Of a stretch of DNA of 64,000 nt, positions 12,001 to 27,000 are shown piece by piece. How positions within the stretch are numbered: position 1 is the stretch's first letter; every line of letters begins with the position of its first letter. The notes under the pieces were generated by a model that did no database searches, was not told where the DNA came from, and worked only from the letters and a program-made list of their open reading frames with translations. The stretch spans positions 35,060,578 through 35,124,577 of the forward strand of contig CM043871.1 of NCBI GenBank assembly GCA_023846275.1, given 5' to 3'. Source of the DNA: Vanilla planifolia (Eukaryota; Streptophyta; Magnoliopsida; Asparagales; Orchidaceae). Made by a program: the position numbers and the translations under genes.

Positions 12001-15000
12001 GAGAGAAACCATTTTGCATTACAAGCCTTCTGTAACCCAGAACCTTCTGAGCAACTTCGCAATTGTGTAAAACCAAACTTATCTAAATTCCCACGTCAAT
12101 AGTAACATGCTAAGTCAGACCTTTCCCATGATCAATGCATCTAGCAATCAAGAATGAACCCTAGGAAACATGAACTTACCAACAGGATCAAACTAAGCAC
12201 CAATTAAAGTTCCCACAAGTCAATGGAGTGCCAAAACCTAATAAAAGACAAACAAAATAGTCTCCTACCAAAGTCTTAGAAGCTCATAAAAAGACTCCAT
12301 TAGGGACATGAGACTATAGATCTCTCACATGTTCTTCCCTTGATTTTGGATTGTCAATAGACCCTAATGTTCACAGTAATCATACAACACCCCAAAGAAT
12401 AGAGACACATAATAGTTCAATTGTGGTTAGTGAAAAAGCTTCCAACTGCAAATAAAGGATGACTCGAAAATTACAATTGAGATACCATCATCACCTACAC
12501 AGTTACAAATCCTATCTCCAGACAATAGCATCAAAATGTTGCTTTGGTCGAGAAATGTCATTTATAGCAATTGAAGTATTGGATTTCACTCTCGGCTCAT
12601 GCCTCCCTAAAACAAGTAGCTAAAAAGCCATAATTAATGAAACAAAATGCTTTATAAACAACATACAGTGTACTTGATTTTCAGAAAAAGAAATACGTGA
12701 AACATCCTCGTTAAACCTAAATACAAGTCTAATAAAAAACATGCAAATGAAACCTTAATAAAAATGAAAAGAAAATAAGGAAAAACATATAAATATGACA
12801 CAAAAATTCTAGTCATAAATGAAAAATGTTCACATAAACATTAAATAATGGAATTTTTATCAATATTTATGACTAAATAGATGATACAACAGTGCAAATG
12901 ACCGAATTAAGGTGGTATAAAGAGATGAATTACACAATACCACACATTAACTATACTACCTAAAGTGAAAAGACTTACCTTCACCAGTTGTTAACTTCAA
13001 TACTGGAAGCTCCTCCAACAAAAGCGTCAAGACAAGTACAAGGTCGATGGTCTAGTATGCCAAAATATGAAGAGTAAATATGTGAAAAAATGGAATAGCT
13101 TAAGGTGAAAAAAAGATCATGAATTCACATATGCAAACAAAACATATTTATAAATATTAAAAGCGGACTGATACCTATGAATAATTCACTTTTAAGGAAG
13201 TTCAAAGAATAAAGAGTTCAACAATCAAAACTAAAACAAGAAGAGACCACAAATGGCATACAATTTTCAGCCAAAAATATTCTATTCGCTGTGATGTAGG
13301 GATTTGCTAAGGTTTCCTAGTAAAGCATCACTCGTGTCCTTCATGTGCATCTCTTGAATTCATTGAACATCTCTCTCTCCCTCACACCGAATCGCCGTCA
13401 ACATCAAGGCATGGACGCATAACCTATTTCTCCGCAGCTTCGGAAAATTGCTTTGGCTCACGGATCGATTCCTTGGTTCCTTCCTCTCACAACCATCAAA
13501 GTTGGCCTATCTTGCCCTAATGTCGCCAATCTTGGCATTGGTTGCAAAGGCTGGTCCTTATCCTTCAATCTTTGTCCCAATTACTTTGAAACCTGTTCCG
13601 ACTCCTGCTCCTCCTTTGATCTCTGTACCTTCTGCTTTAGTTCCTCTTGCAACAACTACAACTACCTCATATGCTCAAATGGCTAAGGGGGTTTCAGCCT
13701 CCATTACTTTTATGACAACAGCCATTTGCAATTCCTCTGGGGTCCGCAGTGCACTCAATTCAAACATTTGCAAATATTGTTTAGCTGCATCTCAGGCCCT
13801 CAACTGCTACAAATCAAAACGCACATTCATTATAAACAAACGAGTCGTTGTGAGAGACACCACCTCTTACAAGGATAAACTAATAATTTTCTTCATTGAC
13901 AACAATATGCATACGCTTTCTAGCCCCTTGAGGTTTTCTTTGGTTGGAAAATCCTCTTCAAGCTGCCTTAACATAGATTCACTGCGTAAAGTGATAATTG
14001 AGTTTGGGGGTTTCTTTTCAATTGGGTTGTGAGATCCTTAGAATATCTTAATTCGATTCGAATGTAAAGAAAATTTTCTCAGGTGTTAACTATGCGGAAC
14101 TTGGACATTCCAGGGCTTCCTCATTAGAACTCTCAAAATGTCCCCATGTTTTTTTCATAGAGTTTGTAGTCCCCAATTATGCCAATTTAGATCTCATTTA
14201 CACATTTGAACGCACACTTCCCTAATATTGGTCTCCTGTTTTCTATAAGTCGTCTTATTGGATAACTTTTTAAGATCAATGCATCAATAGCTTTCCTTGT
14301 CCAACCTAGTGTTGCAAGGATATGTGTTGAAATCAATCTTCAGAATTAGCTATCAAATAAAATAAGGAGTCAAAATAGTTTGGTTGGCATTTGGTAGACA
14401 ATGAAGTACAAAAACTTCTCTGATTTGTACTCTTTCTGCTACAAGCTCAACCACAAGGAATCAAATTTTCATCAAAACCCTAAGCATATCTATAAGAATC
14501 AACAACCCAATGAGGATTTTAAGACTAAAAAGTAAAAAATCTAGAAACAAAAACCTCAACCCTAGCAAGATGCATTTGGCACAAACTATAATCAAAATAG
14601 TTCTCTTTTTCGAGTTACTGTGAAGTAGGGTATCATTGCCTTAGTTCCATATTCTATTGAGGTTTCTCTGTTGATCATAACACTGCCAGCAAAACCTCCG
14701 TTGATCTTACTACTCCCAAGCCCTTCATCTCAAACCTTCTTTCCATGATATCGAATTTTTCTCAAAGAGTTGATTCCTCTTGTCATGATGACAACTTCAT
14801 AAGGCAAAATCTGATCTGGTTCCCACACAAACTAATCTCCTAATCAATGCTTTACCATTAAGTGAGCCTATAAAGAAAACACTTAATTTGAAACTTGTCC
14901 CAAGTTTTCATCAAGTTTACAAGCAATAGATAATAGTTGGTCGTAATGCAGTGATTAAACAACTCAAACTTTCATAAAGAACCCACCTTAGACTTCTTGC

Positions 15001-18000
15001 AAAAAGGATTCTCTTTTTTAACATACAACCATGTAGCAATTGGTTTTGATGAAGCTTTGGCTTTGTTAGATATTTTTTATGGCTACCTTGTGTTCCAATT
15101 AGTGTGGTCAAAGACCCTAAGTTCATAAATACAAGTGCAAAGGAAAAAAATGAAAGTCACGCTAGGATAAGTATTAATCTTTATTACTCTTTATTAGATA
15201 TTCTGTTGCTTCACAAGTTGCAACAGTACCCTGTTAGTGCATCATGTATAGAATCACTTGTAATATATTAGATGAGTAATAAAATAAAATTTATGCTTTA
15301 AAAAACCTAAAAAAATATAACTACAAAAAGCTATGCTTGAAGCATATTGATCTTCAAGAAGTTAGAACAAAAAGTTAGAAATTTAATTGGCCACATTGAT
15401 TTAGAATGCAACAACATGGAAAAAATTTATATAGTAAAATAACAAAATAAACTATGTATAAGCTCAAAACTCTATATATTAGTTAATATGGCATTATGAA
15501 CAAAATGTCAAACCTAAACATGCACACCTTAAACCAAAAGAAACCTTAGTAAAGATAGGATAAAAGTTCATGCCCCATTCATGTTATCAACTCAATCCAA
15601 CCCACTCGATGCCACCAATAAACCATACATTTAAAGTACATATGACTTAAGACGTCACCTTATTTTGAAACACTCGATCCAATCTCATATATAGCAAGTT
15701 AATCTCATTAGCACTTTCTTAATAATGTTAGCATTTTGACAATATCAAATCCATTAGGCTTTACTTAATGGGTTATCAGGTCCACTTATGTGTTTATTTA
15801 TAAAATGGAAACCACAAATGAAACAAAAATTGAATACAAGCAACCTTTCACATTACAATAAAACTATAGGCTCTCATGCCTCAAGGAGGCTACAAAGGAT
15901 GGATTAAGACTACTGGCATTAATAGTTCAATAACGTCGATGAGTTTATTCTTTAGAATTATTAATAAGGTGAAGTAGATGTGTATAAGGCCCAAAAAGAT
16001 CATGCATTCACTTATCATTTCTTAAACATCTCATAAAAACAACCAATGATAAGGACTTCTCAAAAAAAGCCACTTGAGCAAAACTAACAAAACATTACCA
16101 CAACACAAGCTAGTGGAATATATTATGTGGGATGTTGCAACATAACCTTGAATTGGGATAAAGAACACCATGACACCAACTAAAGTATCTACCAAGACAA
16201 CCATCATTAGCTCAAGACAACTACTATAAATAGCCTCAATAAATGATTAATCATTACGAGTAAATCTGTATAAAGAAGTTCAGTTTTTCAAAATTTTGTT
16301 TTCTCTTAATTTCATTCAACTTAAGAGACTAATAAAACTATTAGCCATGGAAGAAACTTCAAAAAAGGTTTTATATTTTAATTTTAGTTTCATTTAAGCT
16401 CTAATTTCAATTTCAATTTTTTTATAATTTCAATTAATTGCTTAATTCAATTTAAAGTTTAGAAAAGCAAAGAATGTGGAGAAAATATTGTAAATAATTT
16501 ATAATATTTTTTGTTTTAAATATGATTAATGTCTTTATTAATTATGTAAAAATAATAATTTTAAAAAATAGATTGTAACAAATGCTAAGCAATAACGAAA
16601 CATATTTTCACACTTATAACATGAATGTGCAAGTAAAATAATATTAGTTTCAAAACAATAGCAATTATTATATTCTCTTTTAAAACTAAAAGCTTATTCC
16701 ATGATCAATTAATTTAAAGGAAAGATTTATCACAAAAAAGAAAGTTGCTCATCATTCTAAAAGAAGAAAACACAATAATTGTTTGCCTTTATTAGAGAAA
16801 ATGGCAAGAAACTATCACACCTAATTTATGTTTACTTAGAATAGTCAACATTAACATTTGTTTAACTTGGGTATATCAATTTTATTACAACAAGAGTGGG
16901 TTACAAATAAAGCATATAAAGCAAAAATTTGAGAAGGAAAAATGTTGGATCAAAAGGGATATGAAACAATACATGAAGCATAAAAACCAAACATAAAAAA
17001 AAGAAACAAAACAAAGAAGACCAAAACCCAAAAATATAAGCTAGGCTTATTAAATTGGCTCAATAGGACAAACTACCCAAGGTAACGAGACAATTACTAA
17101 GTAAGAGAAACACCATTCCCCTTCTAAAACAAATGTCCTAAAGGCAAGAAATAATAATGCAGAATGTAAAAAATCCTGAAGATGATAATGAGAGAGAAGG
17201 CCATAACAATCTGACCCAAGAAAAAAAATCTAAAGACTAGTTTTGATGTCAAAAATAGAGATAATTTATTCTCAAAGAGACCTAACTAGGAGAAGAAAGG
17301 GTGGAATGGCATCTCTTAGAGATGTATGCAAGACTGGAAGCAACCATGAACCATGAAGAGGAAAAAGACAACAATGAGGCGCAACGAGGATAGCAAGGTT
17401 GGGCATCGACAATAGCTGAGGGTGTGGATAACATTGAGAATGATGTGAACTTCATGGGAAAGAGGAACTCACTGGCCTAGAATGAAGAAAGGTAGTACCC
17501 AAAGGTGTTGCAATTGCAACAAGGGTCAAGAGTTCAATCATAGACAACTTTCACCCAAAAAATGGTATTGTTCACAGCCAAGGGGTGGAAGATAGGAATG
17601 TGCAGCTTGAGTCAACCTCAAAGTAGATGCAAGCAAAGATGAGTCAAAATTTGTCAACGGTGATCCTATCAATCATAACAAGTTTGCACACAAAACTTAC
17701 AATCTTAAAGAGACATAAACGAAACTAAGATAAAAAGGGAGGCCTAAGAATTTTGTCCACAGTGGATGCGATCAAAGCCATCTCTATCAAAAAAAAATAT
17801 CAGGGGTCCATCTCTTAAGGAAAAGGATGCGAACACCCATGGTCCAAATACCACCTTGCAAGATATTGTCAAGGTCAAAAGAAAGGGGAAGTTTGAACAA
17901 GAAAAAAAAAATCGATGGAAGACAAAAACCTCAAACTAGTCATTAGTGTTCTACATCTGTTTGGTGATGTCAAACACCACAAAGAAGGGAGGCCATTTCC

Positions 18001-21000
18001 AGATGCAAAAATCAACGAACAAGGCGTCCTATTAATCACTAACTATGGTGACATCCTTGGCCAAAAATCTATAAAATGACCATGACATGGGATAAAATTC
18101 AATTGCTAGAAAAGAGGCTCTTCCGATCAAAAGTCAAACTAGTCGAGTCGGCTAGAAAGAAAGGAGGGTCAACAAGCTTAGTAAGGATCATCGAAATAGC
18201 CTCAAAGTCAACAAGAGTAAGAGGCATACAAACAAGCAAGGGAGAAAATATAGAGCAATCAAAGGGGATGAATGGTGCCATAGAGGAATATTAAGGAAGG
18301 GATGACTGCTTGGCGATAGGAGCCTAAGTAACTAAGAATGGATGAAGCTACAAAAACAAGAGGAAAAAAGGTAGCAAGATGACCAACTGGGGAATCATAC
18401 GAGCAAGTTATTTGGAAGGGATAAATTTCCCAAAACAAGTGGAGAGTAAGCAAGAGGGAATGAGAGTCAGGAGATCAACGATGTGGGCATAACAAGAAAG
18501 AGAGGGAAGGGCAACAAGAGTGAGTAGGAGATGAGGGTGTTGCCAAGGGGCAGTGGTATGGTAAACAAAGGAGGAGGGGAGGAGGGGATGAGAAAAGGCA
18601 ACAAAAACCTTCCAAGAGAGGAATTAGAACATTCCTGATATATGAGGTACTGGTTCAATGCATTCGAGGGGAAGAACAATGTAGACAAATACTACCATGT
18701 AAGCGATCGAGGTATTGCAAGAATGGGGGAGTGAACAAAGGAGAATCCCCTCATAAGCAAACTAATAAAGATGACGACCCCAGCAAGAGCAAGAGAGGTC
18801 ACGTGGCCCATGGCCCAACAAAATTATCATCCCCAAAGAAGCTCAAGAGAGACTAGAGAGATGGGATCACTAATCAACACAATGCTTATAGAGTATGGTT
18901 TTGATTAGAACATTTAAAACTTACTATCCCATGAAGGTTTTAGAACAAGATCAAGGCTAGTTTTAAACAATTTTGATCAAGTTCACAATTGAAAGTTAAC
19001 ACAATAAAGACAACAAGAGGAGTGCATTTACCTTTTTATAAAGTGTCACACAGAAACTAATTTAACATAGTTTGAACATAAATTGTATAAAACTGATCGA
19101 CCCACCAATTTCGGAGTAATTTCTACCAAAAGTGATTCAAAATAGGCAATATGGATTGGTGTCAAGCAAAACCATAAATTATGCCTTTGACAAGTAGAGC
19201 ATCTCTATAAATTGGCCTCTTTATGATGATATGCTATGATAATTTTCAACTAAGCTTGAGAATTTGGCCTGCCTTCATCCCAAACTTCGAAAGTTTAAGC
19301 TCAAGTTGATCACTGAAAATTCATTAAATTCCAACAATGACATTATTGTTGAGGAAGGTAAATAATAACATTTCTCTAACCCTTTAGGTGATCTAAAAGG
19401 TTGCAAGAGCATATTTCTGTCCTTTCATATAATCACTAAGGTTGTTAGTTTGCTCGACAATGTATGAAGCTTGCTAAAGTACAAAGTTATCGATACGAGA
19501 TGATATGAATACAACGATAAGACAAATATCAAAAAAAAGAAAAAAATTCGAACACAATAAAATACAACTTTTAAATGTAATAAAAATAATAAAACATAAA
19601 TTTATACATAATCAAATCATATTAGCAAACACAAAAGAAATACCTTACTTTTTTATGAGCAAGAAACATGTGGCTTTGGTTATCACATTTTGCCTATATT
19701 ATATTATAATTATTTGTCTATACAGTAACCAAAATCCATAATATCAAATAATCATTATCATACATATAATACAAATATAAATTTCAAAATTCTAAAGCTA
19801 TTCCAATATAATTGTTATAATATAAAACATGATAATTTCATTAATCAACTCTGATTTTAAAAATGTATTAAACAATAAAAAGATCTATTACTTTTAATAT
19901 TGAATAAAAATATCATAACATGCTATTGAAAATTTTGATTCATCATTTTTTTCTTTTTTTCCAACATACCTATAAATAATGATCTTTATTAATCACTCCA
20001 TAGCAAACATCATACATAAGACAAGTGTGATCCAATAATGCCTTAGGTTAATATTGAGGAATATTATACCGTTTAGTTTTTTTAATTGATGCACACATAC
20101 AATATATACATTAAGCAAGTAATGGGCAATATTAATATTCGATACTTATCTAATACAAATACATTGCTTTAAATAAGCTTCGATGTTTTACAATCCAAAA
20201 TTTGATAGAAATAATCATAGAGATTGACGTAAATTATGGTCTCACCAAAAATGTAACAAAAAACTTAATTTAGCTAAGGAAAAAAGATCTTTACGAGGGG
20301 AAGTGAAGAAACTCTACGATCATCACAGGACAAGAATGTCTAATCAAGAAAAAAGTAAAGAAAAAAAGAAGAAAAACTCCACCAACGAAAATATTCTCAA
20401 TAAGGTGGACCTAATTTCTCTCTCTATATTATTTAAATTATAATCTAGAGATCAAATCAGATGCCCAACCCAAACCACTAGCTAACAAAGCTTTTAATGT
20501 AAGTTGAACTCACTTCGACACATAAAGAGTCACATTTGTCATTTAGTTATAAAAGCCTAACTAACTGTAATAGATATGAACTCTCAATTAATATGATTGA
20601 ATCAATTATAACTATCACAATATGTACTTGACTATTTATGACATAACAGAATTAATTATAACTACCAAACTTATTAGAGCACCATAACTTCAACAGTTAA
20701 CTAAGCTCAACATGTTCAATAATTGATCACTAGAACTAGATTTTTGCTGCTCAAAAGAAGATGAATGCATGACTATTGTAACTATAATAAAAAATCCCAA
20801 AGAATCTAATTTAGTAGGGACTAAACACATTTTTGGCTACATTCATGGCATATAAACACTTGGATTGCTGTATTCTATAAAAAAACTAGGATTGAACCTC
20901 ATAGGAAATATAGAAGTTTAAGTCAAAGGTTTCAAAAAAAATGAAAAAGGCAGTTGAGGTTATGCATTCTCTTAGTTAACAAACTTATATTGTGATCAAG

Positions 21001-24000
21001 TCACAAATGATTTTTGGTGCCTTATTCACAGCACAGGTTGAATTGTGCTGCTACTAGAACTTGTGCTGTACAATTATGTAGATAAAGAAACATCTAGAAG
21101 AAGTAAGAATTCATCTAGATCTCATACCCCGTAGATAGGATAACACAAAATACAATCTATCACTCTCGAATTAAGCATATAAAAAAAGGATAACACTTTA
21201 TTTGGGATCATATAAGAAAAGATGATAAAACAAAAGAATTCAAATTGATTTAAGGAAAGAGGATTGATCCTTTTGCTTAATTATGTCTTTAAAACTGCCA
21301 AATAATAAGCAATCACAAGAATGGACAGCACAACCAAAATGATAGAATAGTTCATTCAAATTGATTGTACCATGGAACAATAAGGGGAATACTTGGGGGG
21401 CATCAAAAGGTTTGATGAAACCAACGAACCTTGGCAATAGAAAACGTCCCCTAGGATTGTTCTACAGATGAGATGATCCTTTCATCTCCCAAGTACAAAT
21501 TATCATCTCCCTCACCATCCTCAATATAAAGAGTTATGCATCCAAAAACACATTTTAGGATATTTTTTCCAATAATGCTCAATACACTACTTTTTTGTAT
21601 TTTTCCTCGATTCCCAATGTTTTTAAAATGAATCTCAACAGGATTATTGGCAAGGCTTCATCAATGTCAAAGGGGAAGAAACAAAAGCATTGTGATGCCC
21701 CACCAATAAAGGAGTTTAATCAACAACAATTTTTCTATTTAAGACAATAACATTGGCTATGTGAAATTTGAGGATTGCAAGCATCAAGCTGTGAAATAAC
21801 ATTAGAAGAGTATTCAAGCATAAATGATCAATGAAGAGATATTTGAAAAAATCATGTCTTGGAATCTTTTCAGTTTAGTACATCACTTTGTTGATGAAAT
21901 TACTCATCCTTTCATTACAAAAATGGATGTTCAACTTTCACAAACGTTACTTCAAACCTGAGAGGAGCACATATCAAATGGGATGAAAACAATTCAAAAC
22001 CATTCATGATGGTCACTTAAAATATCTCGAAGTATTGAAGTGTAGATCTCAAATATAGAACCTAACCAGTGGCAAAGACCATGATTTGGACAAATGTCAA
22101 CAATGCTATCTAAGCCACAAGTCTCAATGGTATTCAGAAGGCCAAAAATCTCACTAAAGGATCCATATCTTGTCCAACATTTCCTTAGAAACACCATGGC
22201 TTAAAAAACCAACGATAAAACTAGTATAACTCAATTGTCTTTATTATGACATTTCATGTTCTCACAACACAACCCATCAATATGTCACATAATACTTTCT
22301 ATTAATATGGTCCTTATCCCCCATTCAACATCCTACTAAACAAAAACATAATTTAAGATTAAAGAAGGTTATCTCTAATATCTTTATCCAAGATACCACC
22401 TAAACATAACCTCACCTATTTCACAAACAATGATATTTCAATGCTTAGTGGACAAATAAAAGGAGATATTCCTTGTGATCTTAATGATAATTCTTCTGAA
22501 GAATCATCAGCAAGTCCCGATCTATCTCAGCAATCAAGTCAATGAACTCATCTCCATAGGAGATATGAAGTAATTCGTTGAAGACAGGCTTGAAAATTCC
22601 CTTCACTCATTTCTAAAGTAATCCTAGCTCCTATGACAAAAGGGAGCAATCCTAGCTTTGGAAGTGTGGTTAGGTATGCTTTAATGTTTTAAACAATATA
22701 AATAATGTATATACTTAGTAATGTTAAATCTCTAGAAAACTAAGAGAATCTAAGCTTAAGATCATTGAACTATCACAATTTGTTAACACATTATCAGTAC
22801 TTTAACTACAACTTTTATCAAGTTTTTTTAGATGATTTATCCATGTCAAATTGTTTTTCATGATTTGTTTAAAGATGCATATGACCAAAGGGAATTTTCT
22901 CTTGAAAGATTCTAGATGCCTAATGCATTGGTTGAAACAAAACAATTCTAGTTTCACACATTACAAGTTTCATCATAAATGGGAGATATTGCCAGTCACG
23001 TAAGTCTATAAGATTTAAATGACTTTCATGACCAAACCTAAAATAGTGATCAATAATGATTGATCTAGAACAACTACACTGTTTTACAAGTTTAGCTCAA
23101 TGGAAACTCAATGGTGAACTTGCAAGGCTATGACATAAAGATGTGCCCATGCAAGAGTTTAAGTATGTGGCATAGTCATAAACTTAGAATTTTTTTGTAA
23201 TATAAATAGAATCCTTTCTCTTAACATCAACTTCTTAAAAACTAATAATGCACACCTCATAAAATAGCACTCCCAAAAAATGGCTATTATTCAGTTAACC
23301 ATTTTTACAATGTATAAAATGATTACAACAATTTGTTGATTACTAACTAATTGAATTCATGGTTTCAAAAATTGCTTCTTAACATAATTAGAATCATATA
23401 TTTCAAAGAAGAAATTCTACAACAATTGGTCTGTCAAACAAACCGCCCAAAATAATTGAACCATCTACAAGTGAAACTCATGAGTTCAAAACTATGTTAG
23501 GTTCATCAAACAGTGGCCACAGAGATGAAAACTAGATTTTAGACTATCGAATTCTCTGCTCAATATTAGAAGAGCTAAATGACTTTTCCTTAAGCAGTTG
23601 TCCACAAATTCTTATGAAAAAGGATAGATTTGAATGATAAGCTTAAGAAAAACATTGACAAGTATACTTGGTTTAAATATCACTTATAGCTATTCTAAAT
23701 CGAAAGGGATTATCAGATTTTTACTACAAAAATTTGGAGTGCCCAGATCTTAAGAAAAACATCTTAGCAAGCAGTGTAATGAAGTTTGAGGATTCATCAG
23801 ACTAACCTCACTAAATGGGGATGAAACTTATCATTTTTGTTGTTGTGTCACAAAACAAAGATAATTTTCTCAATGTTTCATATAGTCATACAAAAGAATA
23901 TAATCTATTATTAATGGAAAGGATTAAAAAAATAATATAAGGTCTGAATGTGCATAATCCAAAGCAAAGAAAATAGAAATTCCAGATATGGCATGTTAAA

Positions 24001-27000
24001 TTCATGCATATAACAGAAATTTAGTAGAATAACATGCAAACTTACTGTCTTGATGCTACAGCTATGATCAGACAAAACCACCCTGGCAATTTCTAGTAAA
24101 TTGCTAAGCAGGGAGGCATAACCCGTAAATCTGTCAGATATGTCATTTGGAAGGAAAGATGAATGACCAGGCAAGCACTCTGCCAGTTGATGGATATGGT
24201 CCTTCGCCAACCCATGCTTCACAAAAAACTGAAATATCAGGAAACAAACTCTTAATTGAAAATGTAAAAGCAACTTCTAAGGGATGTCAAAAGGAGGTTG
24301 ATACAGATAACATGGTAGCCAATCAAAGTATTATAAATAGCTGCGTTGGCATAAATTAATTATAAATAAAGAAAAAAGTTTCCCGGCACCAAAATTTCAG
24401 GGAAGTTTAGCCTTCATCTCCACAGCTTAGGTGCTTCTTCTGATCAAACTCAAATTTAGTTAGGCTGAACAATAGTAAATGAAACTTCAACACCTCAAAC
24501 ATATCATTATAATTGCTGCAGATTATGAAATAACATGACATCACCACAGAAACCTTTTACTACTATAACCTCAGACCTAAGATGGCATTATTAAATCAAA
24601 TTCCTTGATAGAATAAACAACAATAAGAACCAAAATCCCCAAAGAATGTTGTACAATCAGTAATGCAACCCATATCAGCAGTCAACCATGCACCAATTTT
24701 GTCTTCCACATAATAATTTCACAACCACCAAAAGCTAACTACAAGTACATAGCGTGGGATAGACAGGTGCTCACCAAGCTCTCAAGCCTAACCCAAAGCC
24801 TCTAGTAAATTCGCTAACCAAGCTTGCACATTGCCCAACACAACTCTCTGAGTTGCTTCAGAGGAATGCAGATCTCTGTAATTCTTCAAGTGGCTCTCCT
24901 TGGCTACATTTTCTTCAACCTCCACAATTGTCCCCATGTTAGCTACACTGGGCCAACCCTAAAGGGCCAACTCTGTTATCATATCTTAGCGCGATGTAGG
25001 CAGCTTTGCCGTTGCTGATACCTTCTCATTCACCAAACCTCCCTTTCCAACCTTCTCTGTTCCTCCCAAACTAAAAAAATACATTTCTTCCTCTGCATCC
25101 TTGATCAAGAAAGTCAATTGTAAAAGTTGAAAACGAAAAGCAATTTAAAGTTTCAACAAAATAAATTAGTTCCTACCCAGCAACCAATGCTAATTAAATT
25201 GCTTTTGGACTCCACGAGATGCTCAGTTCAAATTTAAGTTCGTCATTAGGCTTATGTTTTGGCAGCCATCTGATTCCTTGTTAAAAAAAGAGTTTGAGTT
25301 GCTAAGGAAAAATGTTTAACCTGATTTATTTACCCAATTAACTAACAAAATAGTTCTAAGTTGAGTCAATATGATACAATAACCACCAACTTAACCCAAT
25401 ATTCACGTGAGGATTCCCTAGTAGGTCAAGTGTGCAAGATATAATTCAATTGTATGTGCACCTCCCAAACTTCTCTTACAACTATTGCTTGATCATCAAC
25501 TCAAAACATTAGATGAATTACGTGGTAGTTTATCACCAACTACATGGAACACTGGTAGAGCAGCTCAAGATTTCAAAAGCTTCGTAACTGCCCTAGGCAT
25601 AGTCATGTCTATTATAATGATTATCTAAGAGGATGAGATAACCATGAGGATAATCTAGGACTCCAATATTGTTGCTCAAGCATTTGAAAAATACCATCCA
25701 CAATTGCATGATCACATCAACTTCTCGACTTACCTAAAAGAGTAATTTTCCTCAAGTAACATCGCGCAAATCTCCAAATCCTTGTGACCACCAACTATTC
25801 CCCTTTCATCCTCTCTCTAATACATACAAATCTCCTACTTCCTCTCCCGAGGCTACTTTATCCTATGCAAACCCCATAAACCCACACTATACCCAAAAGA
25901 ACTAGTAAAACATTTTCATTGCCATGCATCCTTAGTTTTTTCCCTATTATTATGGTGTTCAATGTAAAACTCTTTGCATTCATTTATTCAATTTTTTCAT
26001 ACATTTCATCTTCATCCTAAGAATCTCCTAGGACTGTAATAGTGCAAAGTAAATCCCCATCCAAAAACTCGGACACTACACCTAACTCTCCAAAGGATAT
26101 TAATTCACACAGCAGACGTCATTAATTGGAGAGATCCCTTTATATGAGTTTTATATCATCTAATATATAGCTTTCTTTTTACTAACCTTGTCTTTCTATG
26201 TCACTTTAATTTATTCTATGTGCCATCCCCTTCACGACATATTTTGGCTTTGAATTGCAACTCTAACCAGAGTTGAATCTTTCACATTATTTCTATTATT
26301 TTGCATATCATTATTCTAGATCAACCATTGACAATTCCTTATCAGCACATGTTTAACTCCTAAAGAGACTTATTGAAAATGAATGTCGATTGCCAAGTCT
26401 CCAAATTAAGGAATCCTTGTTTAACCTTATTTTGGTGCTTTTTTAGAAAGCACACAAACTATTTTTGTCTAGCTAATTCTTGTGATGTCCTGGAACTCGT
26501 TATCCTTCTCTCTTCTTTACCCTTTATGTGTGTGTGTGTGTGTGTGATATACAATCCTTGTAAAATAGATCTTTCTTTGTTCCTTTACCCAAAGTTTGCA
26601 TCAACAAGAAATACTATTAGAATAAAAATAACATCATGTTGAATAAGGAATTATTATTTCTAGGCAATTTCAGAGCCCAACAAGTAACTAATTCATAATT
26701 TCCAGGTCTGGTAACAGAAATCAAGTTGTGGGATATTCTCAGCATTAGTAACCGACACCCTTTATTCAGCAGTCGGAATTCACATCAGAAATACTGTCAC
26801 AGCACCACCGACGCAACATTGATGTTGCCTACTTTTAAAGTGAAAGGTAGTCAAAATTTTTTTGGCAATACTAACAGTTCAGCCATCCAATACTCTTTTT
26901 TATTACATAAATTAATACCAGGGTTAACGAGGTCACGTCCAACTTGCACATGTAACAATATTTTTGCATAAACATAAATAATAAATTGACAAAAGCACAA

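Noticed and set aside
24147-24359. Plus-strand open frame opposite UPL6 exon 7
   Set aside because: Antisense shadow, no domain.
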